A DNA stretch of 64,000 nucleotides from Aeoliella mucimassa (GCF_007748035.1 NZ_CP036278.1:3224001-3288000), one strand, 5' to 3'. Counted from the stretch's first letter, positions 17,993-27,281 are shown. Notes: generated by a model not told the origin, from the sequence alone. Program-made: numbers and translations.

Positions 17993-18135
17993 CGCACTCG
18001 AATACCACTGGTTTTATAGAGTTGCGCGAGATTCAATTCTCCCATCGGTGGGTAAATTGGGAATCTATTTCATCGGCTGCAGCAGGGGGCGTTGCAAAGA
18101 CCGACGATTGAGAATAATCGCCTGCCAGCAGGTGG

Positions 18136-20502
18136 TTACTCGGACAGGATCTCTTCGAATGTTTCCTTGCCGATTGGGTATTGCGACCAGGTTTCGTAGT
18201 CGAAGTGCCACCACTCGTAGCGGAAGACTTTAAAGCCTTGGTCTTCCATCATGTTGCGGAGCAACCGCCGATGCCATCGCTGGCGGGCGGTGCCGCCTGG
18301 GTAGAGGGGGTACGAGCGTTCGGAGAACTCGTCGTAGAGCGACGTCATATCGATTGGCTCGCCGGTTTGCAGATCATACAGCGTGAGGTCAACCGCACAG
18401 CCACGGTTGTGTCGCGAGCCGTAATCCGGATCGGCGACGAACCTGCGCAGATGAGCCGGCGTGCCATCCCAGAACATTTTCGTCACCACCCAAGGGCGGT
18501 ACGCGTCGTGAATCAACAACCCGTAACCAGAAGCTTCCAACTGTTCTTGTGCGGCCGCAGTGGCCTCGGCCGCGGGGCGCTGCATCATTGCATGGGCCGA
18601 CGTGTAGAACGGCGTGCCCATGAAGTTGCGTGTGGTTGCGTAGCGAATGTCGAGATGAATGCCGGGCGCGAGCTTGTCGAGTTCCACCAGATCGAACTCG
18701 CGGAGTTTGCGAGGTTCGCGGGGCGGATCAGCCGCGGCGGCCATCCGTCGGAGTTCTTCAACTGGCTTGGTTGGCTTCAGTTCGAAGTGCTGCTGCAGAC
18801 TCTCGCCAACCAGCAAGCGTTTGAAGTCGACGCACGCAGCTTCGACCGATTCAATCTCCCCCTCCTCGTTTCGCTCGAAAACAAGCTGCTCACCCTCGTA
18901 AAGTCCTCCCTCGGCCGGGAACGCGAACACGTCTTTTTCGACTTCGGTGAGTGGGTAGTAGAAAAACCACTCAATCAACGCCCACAACTGCCCGTCACGC
19001 TCGAACACATAGAGCTTGTTATGATCCCAACCATAGATGCCGATGTACTGCTGAAAATGCTCCGGACACTCCGGCGGGCAGGTATCGGGCTGGCGTTGCC
19101 AGGTGTTGCCATCGATCGACAGCTCGCCGGAATCCGAGAGCTTGATTTGTGGCCCGTAGCCATCGAGGTCGTCGACTACCAGAGTATTGTCGGTGAGCGA
19201 CCGCAGCTCGCGGCGCTGGTATCCCTTTTCCATGTACAGCTTGTTATCGTCGGCCAGCAGGTGCAGGGTTTCGCCATTGCAAGCATAAGGTCCCTCCAGC
19301 GAGCGAGCCATGTTTTCTGGCAGTCGCTTGCTCGTTGGGCACTCAGGCAACGGTTCGCCGGCGCGGTGAGCGAGCAGCAGTCGCACGGCGTACTCACAAA
19401 CACGACTGGTAAATCCATTGGAGCAATCAACCGCCGAGGTGACGACCACGCCGATCTCGTCGTCGGGCAGACCGAGCACGTTGGTCGAAAACCCATAAAC
19501 CGCTCCTCCATGGCCAAAGGTGCGATGCCCCTCAATTTCGCTCAGTCGGAACCCCAGTCCATACGTGGCGTGCGCACCAGTACTATCAGCGGCCGGCGTG
19601 AGCATCTCGCGAATCACCTCTGCGGGCATGATTTGCTGGCCGGCGAACTTGCCTTGGTTGCAAACCATTGCCACAAAATTAGCCAGATCGCCGACCGTGC
19701 AGTACAGGTTACCCGCGGGGGCGGTACCGAGCGCGAACGTGGGGGCAGGCGTCCGCGGGGCGTGCACCGACCACATCCAGCCGGTGGCCGACAGGCGATC
19801 GATTTCGTCGGTCCGCACAAAATCGCTGTGCTGCATGCCGAGTGGGACAAGCAACCGGTCGGTGGCCAACTCGGCAAATGGCTGATTGCCGACGACTTCG
19901 GCCACGCGTCCAACGACCGACACCGCAGCGTTGGAGTACTTGGTGTTAGTCTCCGGAGGATGGACCAGCTTGGTCTCATTCAAGCTATTGACGGTCGCTT
20001 CGAGTGTGGGCTCGGTAGGATCGAAATAATGTCCGACGGGCGGTTCGCGGACGATGCCCGACCGGTGACACATCAACTGACGGAGGGTGATTGGTTTGTC
20101 GTAGGGATTCTCGGGGGCGAACTCGGGAAGGTACTCGCGGATATCGGCGTCGAGATCAAGCTTGCCTTCTTGTGCGAGCTGCACAACCAGCATGTCGGTA
20201 AAGAGTTTCGACACCGATCCGACTCGGTACACGGTCGAATCGGTCACCGGTTGCCGGCTTCTGGTGTCGACCGTACCGAATCCTTGTTGCCAGACGGTGT
20301 GATTCTGATCGACCAAAGCGATCGACACCGCCGCGAGCCGCTTCGATTTCCGCTCGGCCTTGATGAATTCGGTGAGCTTCTCCATCACCGGGGCGTAGTC
20401 GTCGGCAGTGGGATTGGCAGGTGGAGCTGTCACGGCGTCGGTTGTTACAGGCGTGGCGGCCAAGAGCATTACGAGAAGAAGTGCAACTGGCAATCGGTGC
20501 AT
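18136..20502 (-). CDS. fused serine hydrolase (beta-lactamase family) and D-Ala-D-Ala dipeptidase (VanX-like)
   Basis: A 788-residue exported fusion. I choose the ATG at 20502 because it starts a clear signal peptide (MHRLPVALLLVMLLAATPV). A longer frame from 20610 would run into the upstream gene. The N-terminal half is a class C beta-lactamase/D,D-peptidase-type hydrolase with SXXK (VGSVSKLF), YXN (TKYSNAAVS) and a late HGG (FGHGGAVYGF). The last 200 residues are a VanX-type zinc dipeptidase: DAYRP, SRHNRGCAVDL (zinc His/Asp) and EWWHF (catalytic Glu, zinc His). VanX cleaves D-Ala-D-Ala. The fusion probably trims peptidoglycan peptides outside the cytoplasm. It lies 50 bases after the epimerase gene, consistent with D-amino-acid salvage. 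A middle region of about 170 residues is unassigned. Confidence 0.88.
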   Translation of the reverse strand: MHRLPVALLLVMLLAATPVTTDAVTAPPANPTADDYAPVMEKLTEFIKAERKSKRLAAVSIALVDQNHTVWQQGFGTVDTRSRQPVTDSTVYRVGSVSKLFTDMLVVQLAQEGKLDLDADIREYLPEFAPENPYDKPITLRQLMCHRSGIVREPPVGHYFDPTEPTLEATVNSLNETKLVHPPETNTKYSNAAVSVVGRVAEVVGNQPFAELATDRLLVPLGMQHSDFVRTDEIDRLSATGWMWSVHAPRTPAPTFALGTAPAGNLYCTVGDLANFVAMVCNQGKFAGQQIMPAEVIREMLTPAADSTGAHATYGLGFRLSEIEGHRTFGHGGAVYGFSTNVLGLPDDEIGVVVTSAVDCSNGFTSRVCEYAVRLLLAHRAGEPLPECPTSKRLPENMARSLEGPYACNGETLHLLADDNKLYMEKGYQRRELRSLTDNTLVVDDLDGYGPQIKLSDSGELSIDGNTWQRQPDTCPPECPEHFQQYIGIYGWDHNKLYVFERDGQLWALIEWFFYYPLTEVEKDVFAFPAEGGLYEGEQLVFERNEEGEIESVEAACVDFKRLLVGESLQQHFELKPTKPVEELRRMAAAADPPREPRKLREFDLVELDKLAPGIHLDIRYATTRNFMGTPFYTSAHAMMQRPAAEATAAAQEQLEASGYGLLIHDAYRPWVVTKMFWDGTPAHLRRFVADPDYGSRHNRGCAVDLTLYDLQTGEPIDMTSLYDEFSERSYPLYPGGTARQRWHRRLLRNMMEDQGFKVFRYEWWHFDYETWSQYPIGKETFEEILSE

Positions 20503-20552
20503 GGAATCATCTTTGGGGTAATTATGACTTATGATTCGCCTGTTCTCTACTA

Positions 20553-21572
20553 TCACGGCTGCCAATCGGCACCGCAACCATGGTGGGGCGACAAAGTGAC
20601 TCGCCCGCAATCAATGCTCACACCGTCCGCGGGGTCCCGCCCAAGCAACAGCGCCCCGTCGAGGTCGGCACAGTCGAGCAGCGGCAGCAACTGCGCCGCG
20701 GCCGAGATGCCGATGGAGGTCTCCAGCATGCAGCCCACCATCGTGGTCGCCTCCGCCCGACGTGCTTGCCGAAGCATGCGAAGCGCCGGAGTAAGCCCAC
20801 CACACTTACAGAGCTTAACATTTATCCCGTGAAAAGTCTCCAAACAAGGTTCCACATGCTCCTCGGTACAACAGCTTTCGTCGGCGATGATCGGCAAGCA
20901 GGCGTTGCGAAACACCTGCAAATGTTCTTCCCTCGTCGCAGTTGGCGGCAGCGGCTGCTCGATGAATTCGACTCCCAACGTGGCAAGCTGCTCCGCGTAG
21001 CGAAGCGTATCGTCCACGGTCCAGGCGGCGTTCGCGTCGACCCGCAGCAACTCGTCGGTATTCGCCCGCAGCAGGGCCATTACTTCCATGTCGTGTGGAG
21101 AACCGAGCTTTACCTTGTAGCACGACCAGCCAGGATGCGATTGCAAGTTCTCGAGCATGGCCTCCGGCGTGTCGATGCCGATGGTCCAACTCGACTGAAC
21201 TGTGTTGTTCCACTCGAGACCTTGCATCGCGTACCAAGGCTGCTCAGCTCGCTTGGCGACCAGATCGTGACACGCCATGTCGAGCGCCGAGAGGGCGAAA
21301 ACATCATGCGCGAGCGCCGAGTGCAAAGCGTTCCACAGGTCGTCGCCAGAGGTAGGCTCGATGGCTTCTACAAGACTGCGAACCGACTCGACGCTTTGCT
21401 GCAGCGACTCGATGGTATGCCCGTAGTAGGTGCTGGCTCCGACCTCGCCCAAACCTCGAACACCTTCGTGCTCCAACTCGATAACCAGCGTTGCCTGGTG
21501 AGTGGTCACGCTGTGGGCAATTCGAAACGGGGCTTTGAGCGGAAGATTCCACCGATGCACGTTCAGTTTCAT
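20553..21572 (-). CDS. enolase-superfamily dipeptide epimerase / DgcA-like racemase
   Basis: A 339-residue member of the muconate-lactonising subgroup of the enolase superfamily. It shows the catalytic KXK on strand 2 (CYKVKLG), metal ligands in RVDANAAW, EQPLPP and IADESC, and the last lysine in VKLCKCGG. These are the marks of Ala-Glu epimerases and of N-acetyl-D-glutamate racemase DgcA. The start codon overlaps the stop of the DUF1611 gene (ATGA). DUF1611/DgcN and DgcA are known partners in a D-glutamate pathway, so a DgcA role is as likely as L-Ala-D/L-Glu epimerisation. The downstream VanX fusion supports peptidoglycan-derived substrates either way. Confidence 0.88.
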   Translation of the reverse strand: MKLNVHRWNLPLKAPFRIAHSVTTHQATLVIELEHEGVRGLGEVGASTYYGHTIESLQQSVESVRSLVEAIEPTSGDDLWNALHSALAHDVFALSALDMACHDLVAKRAEQPWYAMQGLEWNNTVQSSWTIGIDTPEAMLENLQSHPGWSCYKVKLGSPHDMEVMALLRANTDELLRVDANAAWTVDDTLRYAEQLATLGVEFIEQPLPPTATREEHLQVFRNACLPIIADESCCTEEHVEPCLETFHGINVKLCKCGGLTPALRMLRQARRAEATTMVGCMLETSIGISAAAQLLPLLDCADLDGALLLGRDPADGVSIDCGRVTLSPHHGCGADWQP

Positions 21573-22705
21573 CGCGTCAGCTCGAGTTTTAATTGTTCGA
21601 CTGCATCAGCGAGTTTCCCTGCCCCTTGGCGAAACACATCGCAAGCCGGCAAACCCAATTCGTCCTGAACCCGCGCGACTTCGTACTCGGCGGCCTGATC
21701 GTCAAGATTCCGACAGTTGGCCGCGACGCCAATCACTTTGGCTGGGTGACGAGCGTTGGCCATCGACTCGTAAATACTAATTAAATCCCGTAAAGAATGA
21801 AGTGGAACATGCGCCAGTTCATGCACCGATCGACGCCCAGCCTCGTAGCACATGATGAGTCCCTGAGGAGCACACCCATGCAACAAGCCCAAGGTGACCC
21901 CCGAGAAACTAGGGTGCGTCAGCGAGCCCTGCCCTTCGACGAGCACAAACTCGTGTTGCTGATGACTGACGACCAACTGTTCGACCGCCCCCGACACGAA
22001 GTCGGCCACCACGCAATCGACCGGCACCCCGCGCCCGGCGATCATGATTCCCGTTTGCCCAGTGGCCAGAAAGCGGGCATCGCGCCCACGATTTTGCAGT
22101 TCGCGCTGTACTTCGAGAGAGACTACCATCTTGCCGACCGCACAGTCGTGCCCCACGGTATGCACCCGCAGGTTGCTGGCGGGAAACTCTGCACAGCTGG
22201 CAACGCTCTTGAAACGATTCCGGCGGACGTCGATCAACTTGGTGCCATGCCTTGTTGCCGTCTCCGTCAACTGAGGATCGTCGACGAGGAACTCATGCAG
22301 CCCCGAGACAATATCGACCCCATTTTCGAGGGCTTCGGTGAGCACCGGCTTCCACGACTCAGGCAGCTTGCCACCCGCGGGTGCGATGCCGATGAACATG
22401 GCATCTGCGTCGGCGATCTGCTGCGCGCTGCTCACGATCGGCACATCGCCACCGGTGCCAAACACCTGCTGAGCGGTATTGCCTGCTTCGCTACGGTCGA
22501 GCACTGCAGCGATGTGCTGTGGGCGGTAACGCAACAAGCCGGTCGCGGTTTTCGCTGCTCCCGAGCGCGAAGCTCCATCGGTAACAATCACGATTCGCTG
22601 GTATTGCAACAAATCGATCGGCGAGTCGTCCACGACCTTCGGAATGAGTCGTGCATGCAGTGGTTTATGATCGCCGATCGGCAGATCGGTACGAAGTTGG
22701 GCCAT
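21569..22705 (-). CDS. DUF1611 (DgcN-like) protein
   Basis: A 378-residue DUF1611 protein: an N-terminal Rossmann-like domain (RIVIVTDGASRSGAAKTATGLLRY), then a P-loop-like domain with VGHDCAVGKM near residue 200, followed by FVLVEGQGSLTHPS, both hallmarks of the family. One family member, DgcN, acts as D-glutamate N-acetyltransferase together with DgcA. GAGGAG lies about ten bases before the ATG. The gene overlaps the epimerase by four bases and probably leads a three-gene operon ending with the VanX fusion. I am sure of the family and less sure of the exact reaction. Confidence 0.85.
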   Translation of the reverse strand: MAQLRTDLPIGDHKPLHARLIPKVVDDSPIDLLQYQRIVIVTDGASRSGAAKTATGLLRYRPQHIAAVLDRSEAGNTAQQVFGTGGDVPIVSSAQQIADADAMFIGIAPAGGKLPESWKPVLTEALENGVDIVSGLHEFLVDDPQLTETATRHGTKLIDVRRNRFKSVASCAEFPASNLRVHTVGHDCAVGKMVVSLEVQRELQNRGRDARFLATGQTGIMIAGRGVPVDCVVADFVSGAVEQLVVSHQQHEFVLVEGQGSLTHPSFSGVTLGLLHGCAPQGLIMCYEAGRRSVHELAHVPLHSLRDLISIYESMANARHPAKVIGVAANCRNLDDQAAEYEVARVQDELGLPACDVFRQGAGKLADAVEQLKLELTR

Positions 22706-22912
22706 AGTCGTATTACTCCTCTTGTGCGCATGCAGCTTCTGCTACCTACTCGCACAAGTAAAAACCTACCAAGAATGCGTAGCCGCTGTAGAAACTGGCC
22801 ATCGTCCAGGGAGACAACTGCCTGCCAGACTGCCCCAGGCAACTCACCAACGCTGGTGATTACCCACTGGCAAACAGTTGCCTCGAAGACGCTTGTTCAA
22901 TTGAGGTGCCGT

Positions 22913-23992
22913 TTAGAATGCGGCCTGATCGACGATTTCCTCACCATTGATACTGCCGAGCGCGCGATAGGCGATTTCGTCGACATCGTAAGTTATGGTG
23001 ACCACCGAGCCATCGCAATTTACGTACTGACACCCACCCGGGTGACTGCTTCCGAATACCGAGTACACATCGACTTGCTCGGTTTCGGAGTCGGATTGCG
23101 GTGGGTGAGTGGTCCATCGCTGGATATCGATGTCGTATCCGAGGTCCCAACCTTGATCATTGCCGGCCGTGTTCGAAGTATCGTACTCGCCGAACGGGAT
23201 GTGCTTCTCGCCAAACAGGATCGTCAACGAAGTGCCATCTACGATGCGTGCCAGCCGAGTGGTGCTAAGCGCCAGAATCGGACCATTGCCCGGGTCTTTG
23301 ACACCACGCCCTTGCTTGATGGCAAATGGTGTAGTGTATTCGTAGAACAGGTTCTTCATTTCGCGAATGTCAGGCATCTGGTTGCCAACTGGTGCAGGCC
23401 CTTCCCACATACCATCGGGTGGGAAGATGCTACCGCCGTTGGCCGCGTAGTCGTTGCGGCCAACATACTCAGGGCGGGTGACGTTGAAGTAGGCGCTCGA
23501 GTGAATATAGGGATACACACTTGCTCCCCGACGCGATGGACAAACAAACTCTGGCACCGGTGTCGATACTCGCTGGCCGCTGAAATTCAACTGCTCGGTC
23601 GAAATCACCTTAGCATTGCCGTCGGAACCCAAATTGCGAAGGGTACCGCTTTCGAGATACTCCAACACGTTGAAGTACCAGCCGCCTGGTTGCTCTATGC
23701 CATATCCCGCGTCAGGATCTCCCGCCCACCGCCAGCCCCAACCACCGGTAGGCAAATAGCCGTGCGACGACTCGTGGTTCAAAGCCGCTAGACCAAACTG
23801 CTTGAGTTGATTGATGCACTGAGTTCGTCGAGCGGCCTCTCGTGCGGCTTGCACGGCCGGCAGAATAAGTGCAACGAGAATGCCAATGATGGCGATCACC
23901 ACCAGCAACTCTACCAGTGTGAATCCTGGTTTCACTTTCGTTTGATAGGAATACTGTTTTAACACCTTCCTGCTCCTCCAATCGCATGTCAC
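22913..23992 (-). CDS. DUF1559 pilin-like protein
   Basis: A 359-residue planctomycete-type DUF1559 protein. It has a class III-like prepilin leader with [20 protein letters not shown] (cleavage before Phe, with Glu5), followed by [20 protein letters not shown] and the family features [15 protein letters not shown] and [10 protein letters not shown]. The C-terminus has the usual [12 protein letters not shown] segment. Such proteins are abundant in Planctomycetes, and most have no known role beyond pseudopilin-like export. A palindrome (AGGCAACT at 22837-22844, AGTTGCCT at 22876-22883) lies downstream and may act in termination. The adjacent PEP-CTERM gene is on the same strand, 73 bases upstream. 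Confidence 0.92.
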   Translation of the reverse strand: MTCDWRSRKVLKQYSYQTKVKPGFTLVELLVVIAIIGILVALILPAVQAAREAARRTQCINQLKQFGLAALNHESSHGYLPTGGWGWRWAGDPDAGYGIEQPGGWYFNVLEYLESGTLRNLGSDGNAKVISTEQLNFSGQRVSTPVPEFVCPSRRGASVYPYIHSSAYFNVTRPEYVGRNDYAANGGSIFPPDGMWEGPAPVGNQMPDIREMKNLFYEYTTPFAIKQGRGVKDPGNGPILALSTTRLARIVDGTSLTILFGEKHIPFGEYDTSNTAGNDQGWDLGYDIDIQRWTTHPPQSDSETEQVDVYSVFGSSHPGGCQYVNCDGSVVTITYDVDEIAYRALGSINGEEIVDQAAF

Positions 23993-24065
23993 TTGATAAG
24001 ACGTTCTGGCTCGTTGAACTAATCGATCTGCAGGTAACCATTCCTACTCGATCGACACGACTTGC

Positions 24066-26294
24066 CTACACTCGGCAGCGTACTTGTTGCGCGAAACCGA
24101 CAAGCATTAGCACGGCCAGTCCTAGAGTTGAGGGTTCCGGAACCGTGGTTGCTGCTAACGAACCAGTCAGCGAGACCTTCCCCCCTATGTATCGTTCGCC
24201 GTTGATCTGGTACGTAAAAACCAAATCGTCGGTACCCGATGTGTCGAACGCTTGGCCCAGCGTGATTGATCCACCCGCTGCTACCGTGGTTTCACCGAGG
24301 AGGAAGTACTCACTGACCTCACTGCTGCTCGGGTTGCTGCCGATCTCCCATCCAGATCCATCGCTAGTACCGGTGGAAACGCCTGGGAGTGATTGCTCGG
24401 CGATCGGCAACCATCCGTTGCCGGTGCCACCAGATGTGCCAAAATTCGCCTTCCAGGTGTCGTACTGGTCCATCCCAATCACACCGTTGTGGGGGTCATT
24501 CGGTAAAGCACCCGCATCGGCGCCTAGGTTGTCGCGCCATACCGTGTAGTCGGCGAGATTGACTTCGCCATCAGCGTTGTAGTCGCCAGCCGCACCGCCC
24601 AGATTGATGGAAGCAGATTCACTAACCAAGGAGTAAGAGTCTATGGTAAGTTCCATGTTGTTTGGATTCACGACAGTTGCGGTTCCGTTAACGGGGTCGA
24701 CCTGCAACTGCAGCGGCTTGGCAAACGCCTCGTCGGCGTTATCGGTGATAACCAAGTTGTCGGTTGCAAAACTCGTAGAACCTGCAATGCGGACTGCCTT
24801 CCACGAATTAAGAATCGGACTATTTTCAATCGTCAATGAAGCAGAAGGATTCTCGATATCATCATTGTCCACCCACAGACTGTATATATCTTGGAAAGGT
24901 TCATTGCCATCGTCGTCGAAATCGATACCAACAACCATGCGATGCATCGTTCCCTCGGGAAGAGCCGAGACCGAACTCATTAGTAGATCACCTTGATTCA
25001 GGCTAATGCCCAGGTTCGATTGCCCAAACGGCTGACCAATAAACAGCGTCTCAGCTCCATATCCTTGTCCAGTTAAATCATCTTCTTCGAAAAATGCCAA
25101 ACCTCCCCAACCATCAAGGGTGGTGACCTCCATATCGAATGCGATATAAACTTGCCCGCTATCGAAAGGATCGATCGGAGTTTCTGTGATTCGAAATGCG
25201 TCGTAGCCAGGTGTCGAGAGCGAAGTATCGTCTTCCACGATATTCCAGATATCTCCAGCTCGCCAACCACTGCCCGAACCTTCGTAGGTGAAGGAGTCCT
25301 TCACGTAGGTTTCGGCTTGGGTCGAAATCGCAAGGCCAAACGTGAAGCACAAAGCTAGCAGCAACACTCGCACACGACTCCGACGCGCGGCAACGCCGAT
25401 TGCGAGAAGAGATCCTAACAACACCACCGAAGAGGGCTCGGGAACCGCCACCCCTGCCAGCATGGCATCAAAGGCCCCCAGCCCGTTTGCTTCGTCATAC
25501 GCATTTTGGAAGAGTCGGAAATCTTCGAGATCATGATCGAGATCACCATCCATATCGCCGACCCGATACGCCTGCCCGAAGCTCAGGCCGGCAGTCGCGT
25601 TTTGTCCCGACTTGAAAGCGGTCCAGTCGTCGACGTCGACAACGCCGTCGCCGCTGAGGTCGGCCAGTTCACGAGAGCCGGTGAAAGTGACAATGCCCAA
25701 GATTTCCTTGACTTGCCCACCGTCGTTAACCATCAACGAGATTTCGACGTCTTCAAAAGGCGACGGAATCCAGGCGTTGCCGAGGTCGATGGTCGAACCG
25801 CCAAGGCTTGCGCCGTCTACTGCATTGGGAGGAACAGTCATCTCGACGAGTCCTCCAATCGAATTGGACATGACTTGCCAGTTTGTGTCGTCTACCGAAC
25901 CATCCCCGGCGGCGTCGTAATTGCCAGCAATCGGAGTCCATCCCACAGGATCGAGCGAACCCGAGGAAGAAGTCATCGTGTAACCAACCACGTTCGCTTG
26001 GGTCGACGAACTGGCTATGGTCACCGTGCCAGTGGTGCGATCGACCTCGACATCCACCGTGGAGGTCAACCCAACGTCTGTCGGCAACGTAGCGATCACC
26101 AGATTGTCGGCCGCGTTCAGCACTCCATCATCGGGATTCGAACGAAACGCGGTGCGGACCCAAGGAGCGTCGATCGGAGAGTCGGCAAGAGGTACCACGA
26201 ACTCGTCAGTTGGCGAGCTAAAGTCGTAATTGCCAGGACCCCACAGGCGATACTTCGCTTGATTGTTGCGAAGGGCCTTGTTGACTAACTCCAC
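24066..26294 (-). CDS. 3' part of an IS-interrupted PEP-CTERM/dockerin gene, containing two tandem modules
   Basis: A 742-codon open frame that is the downstream part of the gene starting at 27833. The first 10 or so residues are encoded by the IS end. From NNQAKYRLWG the host protein resumes: a dockerin-like ADLSGDGVVDVDDW with a second calcium-type motif DMDGDLDHD, then a PEP-CTERM signal (VPEPSS at 284-289, helix, RRSR). Without a stop it then enters a new signal peptide (VRVLLLALCFTFGLA, from residue 308), a paralogous second module, another dockerin motif (DYNADGEVNLADYT) and a final VPEPST plus helix. GGAG sits four bases before the GTG at 25373, so the second module may be translated on its own. 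The role is unknown; the protein is presumably sorted to the envelope. Confidence 0.8.
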   Translation of the reverse strand: MELVNKALRNNQAKYRLWGPGNYDFSSPTDEFVVPLADSPIDAPWVRTAFRSNPDDGVLNAADNLVIATLPTDVGLTSTVDVEVDRTTGTVTIASSSTQANVVGYTMTSSSGSLDPVGWTPIAGNYDAAGDGSVDDTNWQVMSNSIGGLVEMTVPPNAVDGASLGGSTIDLGNAWIPSPFEDVEISLMVNDGGQVKEILGIVTFTGSRELADLSGDGVVDVDDWTAFKSGQNATAGLSFGQAYRVGDMDGDLDHDLEDFRLFQNAYDEANGLGAFDAMLAGVAVPEPSSVVLLGSLLAIGVAARRSRVRVLLLALCFTFGLAISTQAETYVKDSFTYEGSGSGWRAGDIWNIVEDDTSLSTPGYDAFRITETPIDPFDSGQVYIAFDMEVTTLDGWGGLAFFEEDDLTGQGYGAETLFIGQPFGQSNLGISLNQGDLLMSSVSALPEGTMHRMVVGIDFDDDGNEPFQDIYSLWVDNDDIENPSASLTIENSPILNSWKAVRIAGSTSFATDNLVITDNADEAFAKPLQLQVDPVNGTATVVNPNNMELTIDSYSLVSESASINLGGAAGDYNADGEVNLADYTVWRDNLGADAGALPNDPHNGVIGMDQYDTWKANFGTSGGTGNGWLPIAEQSLPGVSTGTSDGSGWEIGSNPSSSEVSEYFLLGETTVAAGGSITLGQAFDTSGTDDLVFTYQINGERYIGGKVSLTGSLAATTVPEPSTLGLAVLMLVGFAQQVRCRV
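26265..26273. repeat. target site duplication, left copy
   Basis: GTTGCGAAG directly before the left end of the IS, matching 27309-27317 exactly. Nine bases is the usual duplication length of the IS903 group of the IS5 family. Confidence 0.93.
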
Positions 26295-27226
26295 TCGAAC
26301 TGTGGAAGCCCGAGTTGGGTGAATTGATTGATGATTTTACAGCGCAAGCGGGCTTCCGTTTGTTGGTTTTCGAATACTCGGTTTTTGAGATGGCTCCCAA
26401 AGCTTTGTTTCACTCGGTACATGGTCGTTTCCGCCAAGCTTCTACGATGATAGCCCACTTCCTCTTTCCAACTCCTACGCCCCTTGCGTCGAATCTGACG
26501 AATTGCCTCGTCCCGGGGCAAAGGCTCCTCCGCAGAGTTGCCATGTTGTTTGATCTTGGCGTTGTGCTGCGGCGGAATCACCGGCTCAATGCCTTCGGAT
26601 TCCAGCCCTTCATAAACCTTCCACTTGTCGTAACTACCGTCGCCGTGAAACTTTTTTACGGGCTGCTCCACCTGCTCCAGCATTTCGGGAACCGCATCGG
26701 CATCGTGGCAACTGTTCTCGGTCAAAATCTCCGCCACAATCTCGCGGGTGTCAGGATTCACCGACAAATGCAGCTTCCGCCATGTCCGCCGCTTCGACTT
26801 GCCATGCGTCCGCATCTTCCATTCGCCCTCGCCAAACACTTTCATGCCGGTGCTATCCACCACGATATCGATGTCGCCCCTCTTGTTAGCGATATCGAGC
26901 GAAACATTCAGCTTGCTGGCTCGCTTGGCGAGCGAAGAATAATTGGGAATCGCTGCCTCGACGCCCAACATCGCCACCAGCGAGCGGCCGAATCCCTCAG
27001 TCTGCCGATAGGGAAGTTTCAGCAGTTCGCGAATCGTCAGCAAGCACTCGATCGCCGTATCGCTGAAGACAAAAGGGCGACCGACTTTTGTCTGGTCGTT
27101 AGGATGTTCCCAGTTCTCCAACGCCTCGTCGCTAAACCAAATAGTGATGTTTCCACGCTCGATGAGCGACTTGTTATACTCCTTCCAGTTCGTGACTTTG
27201 TAGGTTCGTTTTTCTTTCGTAGCCAT
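26285..27226 (-). CDS. IS5-family DDE transposase
   Basis: A 313-residue transposase. The catalytic triad is visible as DIDIVVDSTGMKVFG (first Asp), FHGDGSYD (second Asp) and the IS4/IS5 signature Y-2-R-3-E-6-K in GYHRRSLAETTMYRVK. The N-terminus (KVTNWKEYNKSLIERGNITIW) is typical of IS5-family enzymes. I choose the ATG at 27226, preceded by GGAG at proper spacing, over an upstream in-frame start at 27265. The coding region ends only 11 bases from the IS end. A hairpin covers its ribosome site. Confidence 0.95.
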   Translation of the reverse strand: MATKEKRTYKVTNWKEYNKSLIERGNITIWFSDEALENWEHPNDQTKVGRPFVFSDTAIECLLTIRELLKLPYRQTEGFGRSLVAMLGVEAAIPNYSSLAKRASKLNVSLDIANKRGDIDIVVDSTGMKVFGEGEWKMRTHGKSKRRTWRKLHLSVNPDTREIVAEILTENSCHDADAVPEMLEQVEQPVKKFHGDGSYDKWKVYEGLESEGIEPVIPPQHNAKIKQHGNSAEEPLPRDEAIRQIRRKGRRSWKEEVGYHRRSLAETTMYRVKQSFGSHLKNRVFENQQTEARLRCKIINQFTQLGLPQFEWS

Positions 27227-27233
27227 GTTCGAT

Positions 27234-27281
27234 CTCCGTAAAAAAGGTACGTGGTTCCATTCCACGTTAGTTTTTACGGAG
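27234..27281 (-). promoter_or_regulatory. hairpin sequestering the transposase ribosome-binding site
   Basis: CTCCGTAAAAA (27234-27244) is perfectly complementary to TTTTTACGGAG (27271-27281). Inside, ACGTGG (27249-27254) pairs with CCACGT (27262-27267). On the transposase mRNA the inner copy of ACGGAG is the ribosome site eight bases before the ATG, so the fold would block translation of transcripts entering from outside. Similar protection is known for other insertion sequences; here it is inferred from sequence. Confidence 0.6.

Larger units (their letters stand above)
17034..18135. other. long intergenic region with hairpin repeats
   Basis: About 1.1 kb between the porin and the dipeptidase fusion. 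It holds a possible small exported ORF (17061-17312, minus strand) and copies of a 12-base hairpin motif from 17849 onward. From about 17400 to 17840 I see no credible gene. Confidence 0.5.

Noticed and set aside
18181-20832. Long open frame of 883 codons on the plus strand opposite the dipeptidase fusion
   Set aside because: Shadow of the minus-strand gene: Arg/His/Val-rich translation, no domain, and the minus strand carries intact catalytic motifs.
21797-23791. 664-codon plus-strand frame opposite the DUF1611 and DUF1559 genes
   Set aside because: Antisense to two recognised genes and without a domain or signal peptide.
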